Shown piece after piece: positions 60,250 through 64,000 of a DNA stretch of 64,000 bases. The position numbers were made by a program, and so were the translations under genes. Position 1 is the stretch's first letter; each line of letters starts with the position of its first letter. The notes under the pieces were generated by a model. It ran no database searches and was not told the DNA's origin. It was given only the letters and a program-made list of their open reading frames with translations. The DNA is from Algiphilus sp. Lineage in GTDB: Bacteria > Pseudomonadota > Gammaproteobacteria > Nevskiales > Nevskiaceae. The stretch spans positions 46,327 through 110,326 of the forward strand of contig NZ_JAGLEJ010000036.1 of assembly GCF_023145115.1 (NCBI RefSeq). The letters are read 5' to 3'.

Positions 60250-60567
60250 GTGCACGTGCAGATCAATCCCGCCGAGGGCATCGAAGTGTCCGAGGCGCTG
60301 GCGCAGCACATCCACGACAGCCTGGAGCGTGTCGAGAAGCGCTTCGGTGACCGCATCACCCGTGTCGAGATCCACCTCAAGGACATCAACGGCCCCAAGG
60401 GCGGGCCGGACAAGCACTGCCTGGTCGAGGCGCGACCGCGCGGGCTGGACCCGGCAGTAGCGGAGTCGACCTCCGAAGACGCCTACGACGGCGTGCGCCA
60501 GGCCGCCCACAAGCTGGAAAAGGTGCTCGACAAGCGCATCGGCAAGCTCGCGCAGCACAACGACTGA
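60250..60567 (+). CDS. HPF/RaiA-family ribosome-associated protein
   Basis: Protein of 105 residues; GTG 60250 (VHVQINPAEGIEVSEAL) has AAGGAG 8 bases upstream. The fold is visible in HIHDSLERVEKRFGDRITRVEIHLKDING, LVEARPRGLDPAVAES and AYDGVRQAAHKLEKVLDKRIGKL. Short family members bind the 30S decoding centre and store ribosomes as inactive forms in stress. It is not beside rpoN or ptsN, so it is probably a second HPF-like paralogue. Confidence 0.85.
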   Translation: MHVQINPAEGIEVSEALAQHIHDSLERVEKRFGDRITRVEIHLKDINGPKGGPDKHCLVEARPRGLDPAVAESTSEDAYDGVRQAAHKLEKVLDKRIGKLAQHND

Positions 60568-60752
60568 GCAGGTGCGCGGCGGCGGAGCGCCACCCCGCAT
60601 CGTGGCCCCGCCGTCCGCGCCCGCTCACGCCCGCCGGCATTGCCCGACCCGCCCCGGCGCGTGCAAAGTGCCCCGTGCATTCCAGCGTGCGGGAAAGGCA
60701 GAACGGCGCCAGGCGCCGCATCTCCGCGCGCTCGTTCCGGGGGGATCGAAAA

Positions 60753-60968
60753 ATGAGAATCGCGGAGCTGCTGTTCGGCTGCCCGCTCCTGTTCATGGCG
60801 ATCTGGGGCATCGCCACCGGCGACATCTTCGTCCTCAGTGACAAGACCAGCGGCGATGCGGGCGGCTGGGCATCCTTCGACGACAGCCCGCTGATCTTCC
60901 TGATCGCGCTGGCCCTCTACGGAATCGGCGGCATCGGCCTCGTGCGCGCCGGACTGAAGGGGGATTAG
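60753..60968 (+). CDS. Small two-helix membrane protein
   Basis: Protein of 71 residues from ATG 60753 with a GGGGGGA site 8 bases upstream. Two hydrophobic stretches (about 5-22, LLFGCPLLFMAIWGIATG, and 44-63, FLIALALYGIGGIGLV) are joined by a short polar loop with a DKTSGDAGGW segment. No family recognised. It is the last gene before the low-GC block. Confidence 0.6.
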   Translation: MRIAELLFGCPLLFMAIWGIATGDIFVLSDKTSGDAGGWASFDDSPLIFLIALALYGIGGIGLVRAGLKGD

Positions 60969-61063
60969 ACGGGGCCAAGCGCCGGTGCGTGGTATGCCGC
61001 GCCATCGTCAGGTGCGTACTATCCCCACCAGTGCACCGGCAGGCCGTTCACAAGGAAGCGCAC

Positions 61064-61189
61064 GTGGAAGGGGGCAAGGACAACGCAGACGCCGTAGAGG
61101 CGTTCATCGCCCGCTGGTCCGGCGCCGGCGGCACCGGTTGGATCGTTCAACAGGCGCCGATAGCAGGACGCGAACTGCCGTCGTGCTAG
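61064..61189 (+). pseudogene. Possible 5' fragment of a DNA methyltransferase (type IIG-like) gene
   Basis: A GTG at 61064 has AAGGA 8 bases upstream and opens a frame reading VEGGKDNADAVEAFIARWSG, then AGGT. This resembles the N-terminus of large class I SAM-dependent DNA methyltransferases, where a phrase like FIARW..SGGTERANYQ is followed by a long protein. After AGGT the likeness stops and the frame ends 17 codons later. I read it as a fragment left by a deletion that joined it to the pyrophosphatase gene. The match is from memory and short. Confidence 0.35.
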
Positions 61190-61536
61190 AAGCTCGGATA
61201 CAGAACGTGAGGGAACAGCTGCGAAAGTTCGTGCTCGAGCGGGACTGGCAGCAGTTCCATTCGCCGAAGAATCTGGCGATGGCGCTTACCGCCGAAGTCG
61301 GCGAACTGGTCGAACATTTCCAGTGGCTGACCGACGAAGAGAGTCGCTCCCTATCCGAAGCTGACTTGCAGCGGGTCCGTGAAGAGCTGGCGGACGTCCA
61401 GATCTACGTCATGCTTCTGGCAGACTCCCTGAGCGCGGACCTGTTGAGCGAAATCGAGCGAAAGATCGAGAAGAACCGAGCACACTATCCAATCGAGAGC
61501 TCTCGCGGCACCCACAAGCGCCCACCGAGAACCTAG
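61183..61536 (+). CDS. MazG-like nucleotide pyrophosphohydrolase (dCTPase/RS21-C6 type)
   Basis: Protein of about 117 residues. Metal-binding signature: EVGELVEHFQW then EELADVQIYVMLLAD, i.e. ExxE and ExxD on neighbouring helices, preceded by RDWQQFHSPKNLAMAL, which is typical of the dCTP-pyrophosphatase group. It should split (d)NTPs to NMP and pyrophosphate. The GTG at 61183 is the best start, overlapping the end of the upstream fragment, but no good ribosome site is seen; GTG 61207 is an alternative. The helicase-nuclease gene follows after 18 bases, so the two form an operon. Codon use is less GC-rich than in the genes to the left. Confidence 0.88.
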   Translation: MLEARIQNVREQLRKFVLERDWQQFHSPKNLAMALTAEVGELVEHFQWLTDEESRSLSEADLQRVREELADVQIYVMLLADSLSADLLSEIERKIEKNRAHYPIESSRGTHKRPPRT

Positions 61537-61554
61537 GCCTCACAAGTAGCCGCC

Positions 61555-63951
61555 GTGTTCATCTATACCGCTGACAAGCAAGAATTCGTCGCCCACGTCT
61601 GCGACAACGTGATCGAAGAACGAATTCTGGAAGGCATGCGTTCGCAAGGCCTCGGCGGCGTTGGCGCATCCGAAGTCCGATCCTGGCAGAACTCTCTGCT
61701 GTACATGAAGAATGTGGTCGATGACGATGCGATTCCAAACGACGCGGGCGTGGCGATCGAGTACAAGATCCCCCAGACCGCGAAACGCATTGATTTCATT
61801 CTCAGCGGGTACGGTGACAAGCGGCAGCACAATGCCGTCATCGTCGAACTCAAGCAGTGGGACAGGATCGCCACCTCGGAAAAGGACGGCATCGTGCGGA
61901 CCGCCGTTGGCGGCGGTGAGCGAGAGATGCTGCATCCCTCCTACCAGGCTTGGACGTACGCAGCATTGCTCTCGGATTTCAACGAATCCGTCGAGAGCGA
62001 GAACATCGCCCTCTGGCCATGCGCGTACCTCCACAACTGCTCGGCCGACGAGGTGCGCGACAAGATTTACGCGCAGCACCTGCAGCGCGCACCAGTCTTC
62101 CTCCGGGCTGACTCGGACAAGCTGCGCCGCTTCATCTCGCAGCACGTTCGCCGCGGAGACCAGAAGCAGACTCTGTATCTGATCGATACGGGCCGCATTC
62201 GCCCTTCGAAGTCATTGGCGGACCACTTGGCCGCTCTCATGCAAGGCAAGCGCGAATTTCTGATGATTGATGATCAGAAGCTCATCTACGAGCAAGCGCT
62301 CGCCGCGAGTGACGCCGCCGAAACCGAGGGGAAACAGGTGCTCATCGTTGAAGGCGGGCCCGGCACCGGAAAGACCGTCGTCGCCGTCAACCTGCTCGTT
62401 GAGCTGACTCAGCGGGAGCGGAACGCGCATTACGTCACGAGGAACGCGGCGCCTCGAAGGGTCTATGAAAGCAAGCTGACGGGAACGCCGAATGCCACCC
62501 GCATTCGCAACCTATTCAAGAGCTCCGGCTCCTACCACGGCACCGACGCGGATGCGCTCGATGCCTTGATCATCGATGAGGCTCACCGCCTCAACGAGAA
62601 GTCGGGCATGTTCCAGAACCTCGGCGAGAACCAGATCAAGGAACTCATCGCGGCGGCCCGGCTCAGCGTCTTCTTCATCGATGAAGACCAACGCGTGACG
62701 TGGCGGGACATCGGCTCACGAGCAGAGATCAATCGGTGGGCAGACGAATTGGGCGCGACCGTGCACCGCGCGGAGTTGCAATCCCAGTTTCGCTGCAATG
62801 GCTCGGATGGCTATCTCGCGTGGATCGATAACGCATTGCAGATCCGCTCAACTGCCAACACAGACTCCAGCGAAACGGGCTACCACGTCGAAGTGGTCGA
62901 CTCACCAACCGAGCTGCGAAGGAAGGTACTGAATCACAACATCGAGGCAAACCGCGCCCGTCTGCTTGCCGGCTACTGCTGGGACTGGAAGAGCAAGAGA
63001 GAGCCGGATGCGATGGACATAGTGTTCCCCGAGCATGACTTCGCCATGCAATGGAACCTCGACAAGGATGGACCGCTCTGGCTGGTGCAGCCGAACTCAG
63101 TGCACCAGATTGGTTGCATTCATACCTGTCAGGGCCTGGAGCTGGATTATGCCGGTGTGATCATCGGCCCGGACCTTATCGTGCGGGAAGGCAAGATCCT
63201 GACGGTTCCCACCGAACGTTCTCATATGGACTCGTCGATCAGGGGTTACCGAACTGCGCGGCGAAACAACGCTGCCGAGGCAGACGGGAAGGCAGAAGCC
63301 ATAATCAAGAACACCTACCGAACCCTTCTGAGCCGCGCAACGAAGGGTTGCTTCATCTGGTGTACTGATCAGGAAACGCTGGAATACTTCCGAGCGCTTA
63401 CGGCAGGAACCGCCGACAACCGCGATGTCGTCAGCGGCGAAGTACTTTCCGATCCGGCATGCCCTCTGGATCTCCTTCCAGCCAACGATGTAGAGCCCTA
63501 CGTCAACGCAGTCCCGCTGATGGACTTCAAGGCGGCTGCAGGAGGCTTCAGCGAGATTCAGTCCGTGGAAGAGTGCCAGTGGGTCATGCTCCCGGATCAC
63601 CTGCGCCCGTCGCGCGGGATGTTCGTAGCCCAGGTCATCGGCGACTCCATGAACCGGGTGATCCCCAATGGCGCCTGGTGCCTCTTTCAGGGCGCCCCCG
63701 AAGGCAGCCGTCAGGGCAAGATCGTCCTAGTGCAGCACCGCAGTATTGAAGACCCCGATACGGGGGCAAGTTTCACCGTCAAGCGCTACCGGAGTGAGAA
63801 GGCGACGGATGACGATGGCGACTGGCGCCATACCCGTATCGCGCTACTTCCCGACTCTCTCGATCCTCAGTATCAGCCCATCGAACTCGACCCGGATCTA
63901 GGAGACGAAATCCGCGTCGTAGGCGAGTACAAGTGTGTTGTCCACTACTAG
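61555..63951 (+). CDS. Nuclease-DUF2075 helicase-S24 peptidase fusion protein
   Basis: Protein of 798 residues from GTG 61555. (1) Residues ~1-200: a PD-(D/E)xK-like fold, D80 in RIDFILSG and E98-L-K100 in VIVELKQW. (2) Residues ~230-620: DUF2075 (Schlafen group 3-like) helicase: Walker A GGPGTGKT 267-274, Walker B LIIDEAHR 338-345, FFIDEDQRV 373-381, HTCQGLELDY 523-532 and RTLLSRATKG 589-598. (3) Residues ~650-798: LexA/UmuD-type S24 domain, S698 in GDSMNRVIPNGAW and K743 in FTVKRY, with an AAGG site (A662-G663) 36 residues before the Ser, the spacing of the UmuD cleavage site. Lower GC than its neighbours. Probably an antiviral or genome-defence enzyme; that role is inferred. Confidence 0.88.
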   Translation: MFIYTADKQEFVAHVCDNVIEERILEGMRSQGLGGVGASEVRSWQNSLLYMKNVVDDDAIPNDAGVAIEYKIPQTAKRIDFILSGYGDKRQHNAVIVELKQWDRIATSEKDGIVRTAVGGGEREMLHPSYQAWTYAALLSDFNESVESENIALWPCAYLHNCSADEVRDKIYAQHLQRAPVFLRADSDKLRRFISQHVRRGDQKQTLYLIDTGRIRPSKSLADHLAALMQGKREFLMIDDQKLIYEQALAASDAAETEGKQVLIVEGGPGTGKTVVAVNLLVELTQRERNAHYVTRNAAPRRVYESKLTGTPNATRIRNLFKSSGSYHGTDADALDALIIDEAHRLNEKSGMFQNLGENQIKELIAAARLSVFFIDEDQRVTWRDIGSRAEINRWADELGATVHRAELQSQFRCNGSDGYLAWIDNALQIRSTANTDSSETGYHVEVVDSPTELRRKVLNHNIEANRARLLAGYCWDWKSKREPDAMDIVFPEHDFAMQWNLDKDGPLWLVQPNSVHQIGCIHTCQGLELDYAGVIIGPDLIVREGKILTVPTERSHMDSSIRGYRTARRNNAAEADGKAEAIIKNTYRTLLSRATKGCFIWCTDQETLEYFRALTAGTADNRDVVSGEVLSDPACPLDLLPANDVEPYVNAVPLMDFKAAAGGFSEIQSVEECQWVMLPDHLRPSRGMFVAQVIGDSMNRVIPNGAWCLFQGAPEGSRQGKIVLVQHRSIEDPDTGASFTVKRYRSEKATDDDGDWRHTRIALLPDSLDPQYQPIELDPDLGDEIRVVGEYKCVVHY

Positions 63952-63975
63952 CTCAGCCGGACCCGCCGCCCAATG

Positions 63976-64000
63976 TGAACCGCCCCGGGTTTGAAGGAGG
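63976..64000. mobile_element. Possible end of an insertion sequence at the window edge
   Basis: The last 25 bases begin TGAACCGCCCCGGGTTTG, which resembles the terminal inverted repeats of IS3-family elements as I remember them. The element itself would lie beyond the window, so this is a weak call. Confidence 0.3.

Overview
The window is GC-rich (mostly near 70% by eye), densely coded and bacterial. The order nrdR-ribD-ribC-ribBX-ribH-nusB-thiL-pgpA, the Pseudomonas-like flhBA-flhF-flhG-fliA-cheYZA-motCD-parA-cheW block, and ETF/ETF-QO next to an AtuA-like gene all point to a motile gammaproteobacterium, perhaps of the Nevskiales/Salinisphaerales type. The lineage is an inference; no rRNA gene is present.

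Layout. (1) 1-3660, minus strand: a four-gene envelope redox set (DUF3034 barrel, exported truncated haemoglobin, FMN-binding protein, PepSY membrane protein). It sits behind a near-perfect sigma-54 promoter and a leader that contains a terminator-like hairpin, and it ends at an intrinsic terminator. (2) 3999-10369, minus: SDR reductase, ETF alpha and beta, ETF-ubiquinone oxidoreductase and an AtuA/DUF1446 protein, i.e. acyl-CoA oxidation and electron delivery to quinone. (3) 10472-22927, minus: housekeeping genes pgpA, thiL, nusB, the riboflavin genes, nrdR, glyA, nadA, a large lipoprotein, aspS and an FmdB-type zinc ribbon. The RibA half of the RibBA-like protein has lost its zinc ligands (RibBX type). 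(4) 23162-28840, plus: radical SAM protein, GT2 glycosyltransferase, UDP-glucose dehydrogenase, UDP-glucuronate epimerase and DinB, with three copies of a ~75-bp inverted-repeat element between them. (5) 28837-35082: enoyl-CoA hydratase, two MFS transporters, a Lon-N-domain protein and an unrecognised 689-residue periplasmic protein.

(6) 35158-44932, minus: a complete second chemosensory system (STAS protein, CheY, CheA, CheW, a soluble multi-PAS receptor, CheR, CheD, CheB and a membrane MCP-like protein). (7) 45074-56886, minus: the flagellar export and placement genes with the flagellar chemotaxis set; cheB is missing from this block and may be supplied by region 6. (8) 57037-60968: a PhoPQ/QseBC-like two-component system co-transcribed with a PepSY protein and facing a second small exported protein, then an HPF-family ribosome factor and a small membrane protein.

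(9) 60970-64000, plus: a block with lower GC that looks horizontally acquired. It has a broken 5' fragment that may derive from a DNA methyltransferase gene, a MazG-like (dCTP pyrophosphatase type) enzyme, and a 798-residue protein joining a PD-(D/E)xK nuclease-like N-terminus, a DUF2075/Schlafen-type helicase and a LexA/UmuD-like S24 peptidase tail. I consider this pair the best candidate for an undescribed, probably defensive, system. The window ends in what may be the terminal repeat of an insertion sequence.

Many neighbouring genes overlap by 1-4 bases (ATGA, GTGA or TGATG junctions), so translational coupling is common here. Start codons were chosen by reading upstream sequence; several are GTG and one is TTG.
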